Origin: Ilex aquifolium
Lineage: Eukaryota > Streptophyta > Magnoliopsida > Aquifoliales > Aquifoliaceae
Direction: 5' to 3'
Assembly: GCA_951799425.1 (NCBI GenBank)
Contig: OX637392.1
Coordinates: 33,130,093-33,194,092 of the forward strand
Length of the DNA stretch: 64,000 nt
Shown: piece after piece, positions 1 to 12,229 of the stretch
Layout: each line of letters begins with the position of its first letter
How positions within the stretch are numbered: the stretch's first letter is position 1
Translations under genes and position numbers: made by a program
Notes under the pieces: generated by a model
What the model saw: only the letters and a program-made list of their open reading frames with translations
Told to the model about the DNA's origin: nothing
Databases searched by the model: none

Positions 1-139
1 AACCTTCATTTGTTGTATATATTTTTGATTTACTATGTATAATTCTTATTTTATGCCTAAAGACGATCCTTACTTTCCAAATTTACCAGAAGAATCTGTT
101 AGGTCTATAAATCAGTCTGAACCATCTTCACCTCAATAA

Positions 140-1850
140 ATATCAGAATCTTTTGATAATAGCATGGCCAATGATAGGAGAGAAGGGAAAGTTCCTGTGA
201 GAGAGGGGGAAGTTCCTAACATTCGAACTCTGTAGGATTATTTGCATCCCACACGAAACAGTGTCCCCTCTTGTTTTGTGTTTCCTGCAAATGCACCCCT
301 CTTTAATGTAAAGGTGGGGACAGTGCAACTACTACCTCAATTTCACGGACTTGAATTAGAAAACCCATCTGCATATTAAAGATTTTGAGGAGGTATGTGG
401 AACATTTCAAGATAATTTGGAACTGGCCAAGTTGAAACTTTTTCCTTTATCTTTAAAGGACAATGATAAATAATGGCTAAATTCTTTGAAAGCCCATTGA
501 ATACCAAATTGGCATGCACTACAGAATGAGTTTTTTATAAAGTTTTTTCCTCTACACCGTACAAATTCACTCAAAAGGAAAATCATGAATTTTTCTGTCA
601 AAGAGGGAGAAATATTTTACCAATGTTGGGAGAGATTCAAGGATCTTCTCCAATCCTGCCCATACCATGCTTTTGAGAACTGGACTTTGGTAGGATTTTT
701 CTATGACTCTCTGCCCACTAGACTGCATCAGTTTGTTGAAATGATGGCTTAGAGATAGTTCATGGAAAAGAGTCCAGATGAGACATTCAATTTTTTTGAC
801 ACCATATCTGATAGTTATCAGATGTGGGACTCAGCCTCCCCTACTACTGTTGAAACCAAACCATCTACTTCCCAAGGGGGTAAGTATGTCTTGAAAGAAG
901 ATGATGATCTGAGAGCGAAAATGACTACCTTAACTCGAAAGCTTGAAGCTCTATAGATGAAAATGGTACATCAACTTGATGTTGGCTCTCCCATAGAACA
1001 AGTGTGTCGGATTTGTGCGCTGACAGGAAACCCTACTGGGGAGTGTCCTACCATTCCGGCATTCAAAGAAGTATTGTTGGAACAAACAAATGCAATTTCC
1101 AACTTCAACAAGCCTTATTCCAACCCATATTCTAAAACATATAATCCAGGGTGGCGGAATCACCCGAACTTCAGTTGGAGGAACACACAACCAACTCCCA
1201 TGAATCCACAACAAATTTCACAACCACTACCTCAAGGACCTCTTGCATATCAACCATACCAACCACCACACAAGAGAAGTCTTGAGGACACACTAAATCA
1301 GTTCACGCAAAGTCAAATGAACTACAACACTCATTCCACTTTGGCTTTCAATGATTTCAAAACCCAGACCACCCAGTCTTTCGAGGATCTCAAAAGCCAC
1401 ATTCAAAAGTTGACCCAATCAATGACCACACATGAGAAGGGCGAGTTTCTTGCTCAACCAAAACAACGACAAGGCCAATTTCATGTGGGAAATCCTTCAA
1501 TCATGGAAACCCCACAAGACCAAGCTCAAACTTTCACTACATTGAGAAGTGGCAAGGTGATTGACAAAAACATCAGAGACATGTTAATTCCAAAGTCAAA
1601 ACCTGAGTCAATCCTAGTCAATGAACCAGTAAAGCTTGAACCTATGAATGAAAAAGAGCCTGAACCTGTGATTGAAAAAGAGCCAGAATCATCAAAGGAG
1701 AAAGATCCTTTTTATCCTATCCCTGCTCCTTTTCCTCAAAGACTCAAAATAGTACAGAAGTTGAATAACCATCCAAAAATTTACGAGCTTTTTAAACAAG
1801 TAAAAATCAATATTCTACTTTTGGATGCAATCAAATAGGTTCCTTCTTAT
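140..1850 (+). pseudogene. W gag region (Athila type), fossil
   Basis: Remnant of the Athila gag, the structural protein that packages element RNA into cytoplasmic particles. The plus-strand reading matches the gag of elements N and Z in this window. It has the same leader words, the conserved block on lysine-rich short helices (HTLRTNS-like in N), a cysteine cluster followed by ECPTIPAFKE, and a proline/glutamine-rich tail ending in the PIPAPFPQRL block just before protease. Broken several times and old. It starts close to the left edge of the window. Confidence 0.8.
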
Positions 1851-4800
1851 GCCAATTTTCTAAATGACTTGTGCATGATCAAAAGTAGCCAGAATATTCA
1901 GAAAAGAGCATTCTTTACAGAACAAGACAGTGTCCTACTTCAACACAAAACCCCTCCAAAATACAAGGACCCAGGGTGTCCAACTGTGTCATATGTTATT
2001 GGAAATTTCAGAATACAACAAGCACTGTTGGATGTTGGGGCCAGTGTCAATTTGCTCCCTTTCTCTGTCTACCAACAATTGGGTTTGGGTGAACTCAAAC
2101 CCACATGTATCACACTCCAGTTGGCAAATAGGTATGTCAAAGTTCCAAGGGGCATTGTTGAGGATGTCCTTATCTAAGTGGACTACTTCGTCTTTCCTAT
2201 TGACTTCATTGTTTTGGATACTCAGCCAACAATGCATTCATAAAATCAAATTTCCGTCATTCTTGGTCGACCCTTCCTAGCAACTTCAAATGCATTAATC
2301 AATTGTAGAAATGGAGTTATGAAATTAAATTTTGGGAATATGACTCTTAAGCTTAACATTTTCAATATTGCCAAACACCCAGTAGAGGACAAGAAAGTGA
2401 GAGAAATAAATTTCATTGAGTCTTTGGTTCACGAACATTTAAATGATACATTTTGTGAAAACCCTGATGAATCTTGTCTATTGGAACCTATCAAATCTGA
2501 GTTAACAGATGATGATCAAAGTTTACATAGTTGCCCCGCTCATGTTATTGAGATATGAGCACCCAAATTTGAAGAACTCTCACCAAGTGGTACAATACCA
2601 CTTTCATCAAGTGTCAAACCACCAAAGCCTAAACTAAAAACTCTCCCATCTGACCTAAAATATACATTTTTAGGGGAGGACGAGTAATACCCAGTGGTAA
2701 TTTCATCTAAGCTTACAGATTTGCAAGAGTCTAGGTTGATTGAAGTCCTTAGATGCCATAAAAGCACCATTGGATGGACCATTGCTGATTTGAAAGGTAT
2801 AAACTCATTAATCTGCAATCATGCTATATACGTTGAGGAGGATTCAAAACCTTCTCGTCAAATGCAGCGACGACTGAACCCTCACATGAAGGAGGTTTTG
2901 AGGACAGAGGTGCTCAAATTATTGGATGCATGAATAATCTTTTTCATCTCTGATAGTAAATGGGTTAGCCCAACCCATGTTGTGCCCAAGAAGTCTGGGG
3001 TCACAGTGGTTAAAAATGATACCAATGAGCTGGTACCAACTCGAGTTGTCACAAGATGGTGAATGTGCATACAATATTGAAAACTTAATTTGGTAATGAG
3101 GAAAGACCATTTTCCTCTTCCCTTTCTTGATTAAGTCTTAGAAAGAATTGCAGGTCATGGATTCTACTGTTTCCTAGATGGATATTTGGGTATAATCAAA
3201 TTGCGATAGCACTTGATGACCAAAAGAAAATAACATTCACATGCCCCTTTGACACCTTTGCATTAAAAAGGATGTCGTTTGTACTTTGTAATGCTCCTGC
3301 AACGTTCCAAAGGTGCATGCTGAGTTTGTTTAGTGACATGGTGGAGAGATTTTTGGAAGTGTTCATGGATGATTTTTCTGTATATGGTGATTCATTTGAT
3401 TTGTGCCTGACAAATTTGGAGAAAGTGTTTATAAGATGTAAGAAAGCCAATCTAGTGCTCAATTGTGAGAAATGCCATTTCATGGTAACACAAGACATTG
3501 TCTTGGGTCATATTGTGTCGTCTAAAGGCATGAAAGTTGACAAGGCAAAAATAGATCTGATTGGAAATTTGCCTGCTCCCAAGATTGTTAAAGATGTCCG
3601 ATCATTTCTAGACATGTAGGGTTCTATAGGAGATTCATAAAAGACTTTAGTACCATATCTAAACCCATGTGTCATCTCCTAAATCAGGATGTATCTTTTG
3701 TGTGGAGTGAAGCATGCCAAAAAGCTTTCGATAAGCTTAAGGGTATGTTAATTTCTGCCCCAATAATACAACCTCCTAACTGGACTCTATCGTTTGAATT
3801 GATGTGTGATGCAAGTCATTATGCCGTAGGAGCTATGTTGGGACAAAGAAAGGATAAGAAACCCTATGTGATTTACTATGCAAGCAAAACTTTGAATGAT
3901 GCTCAAATGAATTATTCCACAACTAAAAAGGAATTGCTTGTTGTAGTTTTTGCTCTGTAGAAATTTCTTTCTTACCTTGTTGGTTCATCTATTATTGTGT
4001 TCACTGACCATGCAACATTAAAATTCTTGCTCACAAAGAAAGATGCCAAGCCAAGGCTCTTAAGATGGATACTCTTATTACAAGAGTTTGATCTGATCAT
4101 TAAGGACAAGAAGGGTGTTGAGAATGTGGTGGCAGATCATCTATCCATGTTAACATATGAATTTCATGAGGATGGGCTTCCAATCAATGAAAATTTCCCT
4201 GATGAACAACTATTCACAGTCATGGAAACACCACGGTACGCTGATATTGCTAACTTCCTTGTTACTGGTATGTTTTCTCCTTCCTTTACAATGATGGACA
4301 AGAAGAAATTTCTGAGGGAGATTCATAATTTCTTTTGGGAAGATCCATACGTGTTTAAATACTGTAAGGATCAAATCATAAGGCGTTGTATCCCCAATCA
4401 TGAGAGTAGAAAGGTAATCTTTTTGTCATTCTGAAGCATGTGGTGACCATTTTTCATCTAAAAAAATCACTGCGAAAATCTTGCAGTGCGGATTTTATTA
4501 GCCCACACTTTTTAAAGATGTCCATGTCTTATGTCTAATATGTGATAGATGCCAAAGGTTGGGAAGTATTTCTAAAAGAAACATGATGCCCTTGAACCCC
4601 ATTCTGGTAATTAAAATTTTTGATTGTTGGGACATCGATTTTATGGGACTATTTCCCCCTTCCTTTGGCTATCTATATATTTTAGTGGCTGTTGATTATG
4701 TATCCAAATGGGTTGAAACAATTTCATGCCGAAATAATGATCACCGGACAGTGATCAAATTTTTAAAAGAAAATATTTTGTCCAGGTTTGGAATTCCTAA

Positions 4801-5602
4801 ATCCATTATAAGTGATGGGGGTGCTCATTTTTGTAATCGTCCTTTTTGGAATTTGATGAAAAGTACTTGATTTCTTATAAAATTGCAACTCCTTATCATC
4901 CACAAACTAGTGGACAGGCTAAATTAGCTAATCAAGAGATCAAACTAATTTTAGAAAAAAATGGTAAATTCGGATCGCAAAGATTGGTCTTTAAGACTAA
5001 CTGATGCACTATGGGCATATCACACTGCTTTTAAAACAAATTTAGGCATGTTTCCTTATCGATTAGTCTATGGCAAGCCATGTCACCTACCTGTAGAATT
5101 GGAACACAGAGCATACTAGGCCATTAAAATAATGAACTTTGACCTAGACAAGGTTGGAATCTCAAGAAAACTTCAGATTAATGAGTTGGAAGAGTTGAGA
5201 AATGAGGCATATGACAATGCCAAAATTGCAAAGGAAATGATGAAATTTTTTCATGAAAAAAACATAGTGAGAAAATCCTTTGTCCCTTCACAAAAAGTCC
5301 TCTTATTCAATTCAAGGCTCTGCCTATTTCCTGGTAAGTTCAGATAAAGGTGGACTGGGCCTTACATTGTCAAACAAGTGTTTGGACATGGAGTAGTGGA
5401 AATGGAGAATTCGGCAAATAGTAATATTTTTACTGTCAATGGTCAACGTTTGAAACCATTTTTTGAAGACTTTGTTAAAGATGTGGAAACCATTTTTTTA
5501 ATGGATCCAAAATATTCCAACGAGATTCGCGCCTGCCGACACAAAAAAGGGTCGGTTAAGGAAAAATCCAACACAACCCGACCCGAAAGGACGCCTTTAT
5601 AA
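1850..5602 (+). pseudogene. W pol region: protease, RT, RNase H, integrase, fossil
   Basis: Pol of element W, in Ty3/gypsy order. Protease lies at about 1850-2330 and carries the LDVGASVNLLP active-site block. Reverse transcriptase (about 2690-3640, FMDDF catalytic box) and RNase H (about 3660-4150, LMCDASHYAVGA block) follow, then integrase (about 4150-5600) with its zinc-binding and catalytic cores and the GQRLKPFF tail typical of Athila. Protein similarity to the pol of Z is high by eye along the whole length. Many breaks; a fossil. Confidence 0.85.
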
Positions 5603-6863
5603 GGCCTCCAAACCCTAAATCCCCTTTTCCCCATCCGCTGTTCTTCTTCTTCTTATTCTTCTTCTTCCCTTTTCTGTAAAATGATCCACTGTCTACAACT
5701 CCATGGCCACACACTCCACAGATACGATCCTTTGTTTCATAATTTGCATTTTAATTTTGTGTTTGCTTATGGCTATCCTTCTTTTGTCCGCACTTACACA
5801 CAAGGGTTTCCATCCTAGCCGAAACTCTGATCTTCGTAAAGATTATTAATTTGTGTATTTTGTTTGTAGGAGTCGGCAGATGAATAGACATCTACTTTCA
5901 ATCCTAACTCCACTTTGATATACTGGTAAATTCGAAACATTGGAGACAATGTTCAGTTTAGGTTGGGGGTGAGAACTACAGTTCATATTTTGTGCTTTTA
6001 AAAAAATTCTTGATCATATTGCGTATTCTATCTTGTATTCCGTATTCTATCTTTTATTCGTATTTATACAGTCTGTATAGTATATATGTAAAAAAAATTG
6101 ATGATCATATCTTTAAAGCAGCTTCAATTGTCTTTGTGACTGTTAGACATTAAAGAACCAGATAGAGTGTCTTAAGCTTAGCAAGCATGGATAGTAAGAT
6201 TTTTTGGTTCAGTTTAGGCATTTTACGCACTTTTCCATCTAATATGCATTCTGTGATAATGAGAAAAGCAAGATTGGTGAGAAAAACTGAAACCTGAGAA
6301 GAGCAAGTGAAACCACTGTGTGGCAGAAGCACTTTTGCTAAACGTCGTCGTGCCAAAAGACTTGGTGTATGTAAACAATATGGCAGGATCTTTCACATGA
6401 ATGAATATAATCAATGTTCTAAACCAATTTTCAGTCGCGCACTCGATCGATTAGACTGGATAGTGAATGGGCAGAGTAAGGATTATCCTGAGACGCCATG
6501 TGTACTTACACGTTTTGTGCGACAAGAAATTAGAAGAGTCACTGATTGTTCGAATGACATGGAGACAAGGCATGACTCGGATTAGAATTTTTTTTGACAA
6601 AACTGGAAAAAGAATGTTTTTGGGATGAAAGTCAAAGGTCCGAACTTTTTTGTAAAAAGTGTAAATAATTTTTTTTTTAATTTTACAAACTTTTTTTGAA
6701 ATGAAAATGTGGGCTGAGTAAGGAATGTCCTAGAATACTAACCTGAAGCGTAGGTAGGGACTTATCTTGAGACGCCATGATTTTTTTCAAGTTCAATTTG
6801 TGTATATAGCCTTCTTTTAATGTGTGTATATAAATGTGCATAAAATAGTGATTTTTGATTTGC
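5603..6863 (+). other. W non-coding stretch after pol
   Basis: About 1.26 kb without a supported gene. It opens with a T/C-rich tract near 5640-5670, carries a purine-rich PPT-like word at 5955-5973, and around 6120-6180 matches (on the other strand) the non-coding 3' region of element N near 11930-11970. This is the long spacer that Athila elements have after pol. Two related words with GACGCCATG occur near 6490 and 6770. I see no reading frame worth calling. Confidence 0.6.
5955..5973 (+). promoter_or_regulatory. Internal polypurine-tract-like word after pol of W
   Basis: The word TTTAGGTTGGGGGTGAG lies about 350 bases after pol and far from any LTR. It closely resembles the true 3' polypurine tract of W at 31521-31535. 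Element Z has the counterpart at 57582-57600, again preceded by GGACAATG-like sequence. A second, central plus-strand priming site is a possible role; this is inference. Confidence 0.45.
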
Positions 6864-7134
6864 CGTTTGAACGCCAGTTCATGTTCGAACGTTGGCTGCT
6901 CACAGTACTTTGGCCTCTGCAGGACATCAAAAGTACTGGGGGCAACAAATGTTCGAACGCCTGATTAAAGTTTGAACTCAGACCTAACGTTCGAACGCCA
7001 GGAGCTCACAGTACTTTGGCCTCTACAGGACATCAAAAGTACTGGGAGCACCAAACGTTCAAACGACAGTGTAACGTTTGAACCATCTTTTTAAATTCCT
7101 TCTATACACGTTCGAACGACAGTAATGTTTGACC
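6864..7134 (+). promoter_or_regulatory. CG-palindrome island (CGTTCGAACG) upstream of W env-like region
   Basis: About nine words of the type GTTCGAACG(CCA), some with one change, lie in 270 bases. They sit on a two-copy tandem unit of about 106 bases, whose CACAGTACTTTGGCCTCT block starts at 6901 and again at 7007. The island ends about 230 bases before the env-like start at 7368. The same core fills the LTR at 31720-32050. A binding site for a dimeric host protein, or an internal promoter for env, would fit; no test is possible here. Confidence 0.7.
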
Positions 7135-7367
7135 ATTGGCTGCTTGGGTAAAAATACCTGGTTCGTCTTCTCCATTTCAAAAACACCCAAAACCCTTGAA
7201 ATCCTTCAAACCCTTGCTTGACTCTTCACCTCCCTAGCCTCAAAACTTCATTCATTCTCAATTTCTACCCAAGATCCACCATCCCAAACACATTCCCACC
7301 TCATTTCTCACATTTTCATCAAGAAATCCAAACTTTTCTTGCCCTAAAACCCCAAAAAACTGAAAAA

Positions 7368-8118
7368 ATGCCTCCCAGGATGAAGATGCCCGCTAGGCGC
7401 AAGGCGGCTAACCAAGAGCCCAACATTGTGGAAGAAGTGATCGAGGAACAAGAAGGAAGGCCACCCATAGTCCAAAGGTACAATAGAACTCGCTTGCCTA
7501 ATGTATTCAAAGCGGATAGGTACGATAATTTTTTTCAAAACCAACCAATTATTTGTGAACGTACCATTGAGTTATTAGATTTTGCGGAATTGGGGCTTTA
7601 TGCTAATATAGAGGCGAGAGTTTGGACGATGTATTTGAGGAATTGAGGAGAGGCAGTGAAGGAGTTGGTGAGGGAGTTTTACTCCAACGCCGAAATTGTG
7701 AACGGGGCGATTAAGACATATGTGAGGGGGCTCACATCAATGTCAATGAAGATTACATTGTGGAGATGATGGCCGTACCACAGGTACTAAGGCCGAGCTA
7801 CCCCTCGAGAAAGAATGTGGGGATGGATGAGGTCGGTGTTGGGTTGACGGGCTTGTCAACATTTGCTTGGGGACGACGAAGATTTTTTAGGCAAGGTGAA
7901 TTAACGGACAAGTACAAAATGTTAAACTTGATTGTCGTCTCGAACCTTGCCCCCATCGGACATAAGAATGAGATACTCCCAGAGATGGCCCAATTGCTAT
8001 ACACAATAGGTAGGGGCCAAAGTATAGACCGCCCGTCCTTGATCTTGACGGAGATGATGAAGGGGTGTGATGTGAAGAGGAAGTCACTCCCCTTCGGTAC
8101 ACTTGTGACAGAGATGTG
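7368..8118 (+). pseudogene. W env-like region, 5' part (putative plant transposon protein domain)
   Basis: Remnant of the third Athila reading region, downstream of pol, long called env-like in Calypso and Athila and matched by the Pfam family named putative plant transposon protein. It begins MPPRMKMPARRK with a basic stretch and has the conserved blocks for FTEL-like, LTKL-like and PFGTLVTEMC segments. The intact counterpart in this window is at 54113-55402. Its function is unknown; an envelope role has been proposed for the family but not shown. Element N has inserted into it at 8119. Broken, a few breaks. Confidence 0.7.
8114..8118. repeat. Target-site duplication of element N, left copy
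   Basis: ATGTG directly left of the LTR; the same five bases follow the right LTR at 16680-16684. A matching 5-bp duplication is the mark of LTR element integration and fixes the limits of N. Confidence 0.92.
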
Positions 8119-8559
8119 TGATTCGCACTTTTTGTGTGTCAGAATTATATTATTATATTACACCCAAGTATAAGTGGTCAAATTGTAGTTTTCTTGGTTT
8201 TTGAGTCCAAGTATCGATCCCACAGAGAGTTTTAGTAATTAAAATAAAATAAAATAAAATAAATAAAAATAAAGCAATAAAAAGGTTGTTTGGAGTAGTT
8301 TGATGTTTAATCGCTTGTGGTGTGAGCTTAGTCTAATGACGGTGCTAAAAACTTGATTCTAAAATAACAGGTGGAATAAAGGTGCAGAAATAAAATGCGT
8401 ACGTAAAACAAATGAATGACAGAAATATAAAAGATATCCTTCAGTTCAAGGATCCCACATGCTTTACATCGGTCTTGTTACGGAATTGCTACCTCACATC
8501 AGTTAACTTCCATTTTACTGGCAAGCTAACCGGCAGGTCTGATGTATATATATATTATA

Positions 8560-8896
8560 ACACAGCTGCTTCTTAGGCTACACTGGTTATATTTATGTCA
8601 AATGATTAACCCAAGCAAACCAGAAGGACAAGCCATTCATGAGGAATACTTGAGTTATTCACTTGATCTCATGATTGCAAATACGTATATATATAATAAA
8701 CCATAACACAGCTGCTTCTTAGGCTACACCGGTGGTAATATATAGCACAGTTGCTTCTTAGGCTACACTGGGCTTAGATGTTCCAATTGACTAATTCAAG
8801 TAAAATCCGCAGGTGGTACAGACTATCTTCCGGTGACTTGTCAGGTCAACCGGTGGTAGTTAATCATAATACAGCTGCTTCTTAGGCTACACTGTA
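8560..8896. repeat. Four-copy dispersed repeat inside N LTR
   Basis: The word GCTGCTTCTTAGGCTACAC (one copy has GTTGC) occurs at about 8564, 8710, 8749 and 8874, each followed by TGG or CGG and set in ATAT-rich sequence. The other LTR repeats the set 6695 bases further on (15255-15591). A divergent relative of this LTR part lies at about 47640-48090. Confidence 0.8.
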
Positions 8897-8990
8897 TTTA
8901 GATATATCACCCAGAAAGTGAAGTTACTCGAACGGCATACTTGAATTATTCAATAGGTTATCTTGTAATATATATATATATATATATAGA

Positions 8991-9180
8991 CAGTAGAACT
9001 TCCTCAGCGTTCCAGTGTAGGACTAGCCATACTGACAGGATCACCGGGGTCATTCTAGCTGGCCCGTCTTATATATATATAATACTATCAGGCGTCAGTG
9101 GAACTTCCTCAGCATTCCAGTGGAGGATTAACCATACCGGTAGGAACGCCGGGGTCATTCTAGCTGGCCCGTCTTGTATA
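8991..9180. repeat. Two-copy tandem block inside N LTR
   Basis: Two copies of about 85 bases (8991-9075 and 9096-9180) share the words ACTTCCTCAGC, CCAGTG and GGGGTCATTCTAGCTGGCCC and each ends in a TATA run. The right LTR carries the same pair at 15686-15875. Confidence 0.8.
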
Positions 9181-9683
9181 TATAATAAACGTATAAATAA
9201 AACATCAGCAATTCCAAAAACAGATCAATATTATACATGTGTTCCCCTCGAACCGGAGGATATACGGAACTACTCACGCTCCATTGCTATAGACAAGCAA
9301 GGAGAGCTAGCAGTTGTCATTACAACAGAAAGGAAAGTGCGGAATTTAAATGTCTTTCGCAGGGAACGATTGAAACACAACCACTCTTATAATCGGTTAA
9401 GATGAAAAAGTGGCGGCAGTTCAATTATTCGAATTGAAAGCTATACAAAAACTATAAAGGTACAGGACTTAGGACTGAAGTATAACACGGACCGGAGTGT
9501 ATTTTCTCTTCTCTTTTCTTTCTCTCTTTTTCTCTCTTCAGAACTTCAGAACTTCAGAATCTCTCTGTTTCTCTCTTCTTTTCTGCCTCAGTCCGGCCGT
9601 ATGAAAGCTGAAGTGGAGAAGGGTATTTATAGGCGTGGGAAGAGACATGGGCAAGTGGGCAACTTGACTTCTGACAGTGGTGA

Positions 9684-9715
9684 CCGTCCGGACGGCAGTC
9701 CCACCGTCTGGACGG
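9684..9715 (-). promoter_or_regulatory. CG-palindrome pair (CCGTCCGGACGG) in N LTR
   Basis: One perfect 12-bp palindrome CCGTCCGGACGG and one near copy CCGTCTGGACGG lie about 50-90 bases upstream (on the minus strand) of the TATA box at 9622-9635. The same pair is at 16379-16410 in the other LTR. The position and central CG match the islands in the other LTR families of the window. Confidence 0.75.
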
Positions 9716-9984
9716 TGGTGCTTTGCTGGAAACTCCACTTGCATGCATGCTGACTCTTCTCGTTGGTTAATTACACTTTGGCCTTTATTCTTTGCATTTC
9801 CTTGACATTGCTCCCTTGGTCTTGTGTTAATTCAGCATTTGTCCTGCAACTTTCAGATAAAATGTTATAACTAATATCATTCCCGCACAAACCTTAATTC
9901 ACTCTAAGTACTAATTTTTAGTGTGTTTATTATACTAATTCGAGTTTTTTGATTTTTTAATTTACATACTAAATAGGTTAATCA

Positions 9985-9999
9985 CACCCCCTAACTTAG
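9985..9999 (-). promoter_or_regulatory. Element N polypurine tract
   Basis: On the minus strand TAAGTTAGGGGGTG directly abuts the 3' LTR. This is where plus-strand DNA synthesis of an LTR element starts. It matches the tracts of W (31521-31535), Y (45871-45884) and Z (53840-53854). Confidence 0.85.
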
Positions 10000-12229
10000 A
10001 CTTTACTAGTCCCTAGTAAAAAGAAAATATAATAAAAATAGAGGTAAAATCATTTTCGTAGATTTTTTCACGATTGCATTTAGCATATGCAATAAGCCGT
10101 TAAACCCCTAGGTGATCCCTAGTGGACGAGTTGTGTCTTGTGAAGGTTTCCAGAGAAGCTACCTACAAACTTCAATAATTAGGAATGCATATTTCATATT
10201 TTTCACATGTATGATTAGAATGATATTTCTTCTGTCTTGCTAGAATGCTTCCTTTTCTGATCACCTTGAGAGAATCATATGTTGGGTGTAGTATTATCTA
10301 TATATTTTTATGAAAACTTGTGTGTGTGTGTAGTGATGTTTTTATTTTCAAAAATCACTTGAAAAATATTACCCTCTTTCATGGTAGTCTTGATGTCAAT
10401 CCTTCCCTGGAATACACTCAGTAAGAATAGCACACAAGTTATAGTGACTGTTCTCATAATTTTACATGTGATTGGAATATTGATAACAAAACAAATTATT
10501 GCACATGTAATAAAAAAGGAGCGGTTATTTTGAATAAACTGGAAATTGACATAATCTCATGAAAGAATATTAACACTGTATTAAATATATTATTAACATT
10601 TTCCTTTTTAGATTGCTAGAATGGATGCAAATATATGATTTCTGGAATCAAAAAGGACTTTCATTAGGTTGTATTGTGGCCATTGGGTTTAGAGTTTAAG
10701 AAACGACGTTTATGGGGTTCAAAAGCTACCTTTTGGCATTCCTCTTAAAACTTTATGTATTCTTTCCATTTTTTTTTTTTTCACTTTCTTGGCTCTCTCT
10801 TTTTTCATTTTTCACTTTCTCGGCGTTCACTTTCTTGGCTCTCTCTTTTTGTTGAACGGGTGCGTTTTACGCTCCATCCCGTTCTCAACTCATGCCTCTT
10901 TTTTTTTTTTTTTGGTGAGTGCATTTTATGCTCCATCTCACTTTTTTGGTATCCTGTTGATTTAAAAGAGGGTGCAAGAAAATTATGTAGCTCAGGTAGG
11001 TTTAATATATTTTTATCTGGCTCGGGTCTTTTTTCAGGTTTCATGAAAAGAATTTATACTATTTTAGGCTCAAACATGGTTGACTAATGATATAATTTTG
11101 TAAAAGAAATGGTTAAGGCTCAAAATTAATCAAACATGGCCTAAGATCATTTTCCAGAAATCCTATATTTATATTCTTTCTAGATAAATAGTTAAGGGCA
11201 ATGTACATAATATATTTCAAGACGTGCTAATCAAAGCAAATATAATGAGATTATTCAAAGAAAAGTTACCGCTGAATCGAAGATTCGTAGTTGAGTAGAT
11301 GTAGCATTTCTCTCCAAGAAAGAATGGCTCTAATTCTGCATTTGGTTTTTTTTTACATCTCCACTATATATAGAAAGAGTGTAGTATTTTGCATGGTTTT
11401 CAAAAATAAAGACATCTGTTTGTGCTTCTAAGGTTAAGTTCGAATAAAAATATTGAGATAACGTACAGCTAAAATATGACAGTCTCATGAGATCAGATTG
11501 AGAGTATTTTCGCAAGGCATTAGAATATAATCCTAATCTAACTGTGAATTATATGAAATATACTTCCTACTTTAGCAATGTATGCTCTCATTTTAACAAA
11601 GACAATTAAAACATACTGAAAATTAAAACATATTAGTTCAAACATATATAAACATATAAGCAAAATTTAACTAAGTTCAAATCACACAAACATAAAAAAC
11701 ATAAAACATAACTTTAAGTTTTAAGTGCAGAAATTGAAAGTGCATAAACTAAAAAGGGTGAGTGAAAGAAAGCAAAAAAAAAAAAAAAAAATTATATTTT
11801 TTTTTTTTTTGCATGATCAATGTATGTATATCTTTTAGAAAGTGACGTAATAAAATTAAAATCAACCAAAATAGTTTTACATCCATACTGTATATTCTTG
11901 GTTTTGTTTAATATAAGATAAAAGACTCTCTATCCGGTTCTTTAACGTCTGCCAGTCACAAAGACGAACAAAATTTTTAAATCACGATTACTATTTTAAA
12001 CTCATAAAGTAAACTCACACGCCTATCTTCCCAACTTAATTTAAATATTATCCTCACTCTATAAGATGAAAGTAGAAAATTGCTAATTAGGTCTTGCAGC
12101 GAGAGATATTTATAGTATAAGATTCTAATATAAAAGACAAATAAAGAAACTATACAAAAGACATAAAAACAAAGAAAATTCTAACTACTATATACAAGAA
12201 GTGCATAAAGGATAGATCAATCGGGCTTG
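10000..12229 (-). other. Element N non-coding 3' region
   Basis: About 2.2 kb between protease and polypurine tract without a supported gene. It has long A/T runs (11776-11812), a T-rich stretch (10770-10920) and blocks shared with the non-coding regions of W (6120-6180, 28500-29600) and Z (56500-57100), for example the words around CTTGCACCCTCTT and GGCTTATTGCATATGC. It occupies the place where complete relatives have reverse transcriptase and integrase followed by the same spacer. Confidence 0.7.

Larger units (their letters stand above)
8119..9984 (-). repeat. Element N 3' LTR
   Basis: The 1866-bp LTR has TGATT...AATCA ends. It contains four scattered copies of a GCTGCTTCTTAGGCTACAC word, a two-copy block of about 85 bases at 8991-9180, a TATA box on the minus strand at 9622-9635 and two CCGTCCGGACGG-type palindromes at 9684-9715. 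Open frames inside it, including a 154-residue one, occur unchanged in the other LTR and show no protein-like features. Confidence 0.93.

Noticed and set aside
1-5602. Tat/Ogre lineage assignment for W
   Set aside because: The gag-protease words (FKQVKINIPLLDAIK, LDLGASVNLLPYS), the tRNA-Asp primer site in its close relatives and an env-like region after pol fit Athila better.
8941-9405. 154-residue open frame, repeated at 15636-16100
   Set aside because: It lies wholly within the LTR of element N in both copies, is antisense to the element, starts in a TATA microsatellite and has no domain-like features.
9622-9635. Promoter of a host gene
   Set aside because: The TATA box is inside the LTR of N and has the same position in the second LTR; no host gene is near.
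10755-11087. 110-residue phenylalanine/serine-rich frame
   Set aside because: It comes from T-rich low-complexity DNA in the non-coding region of element N and is not conserved in relatives.
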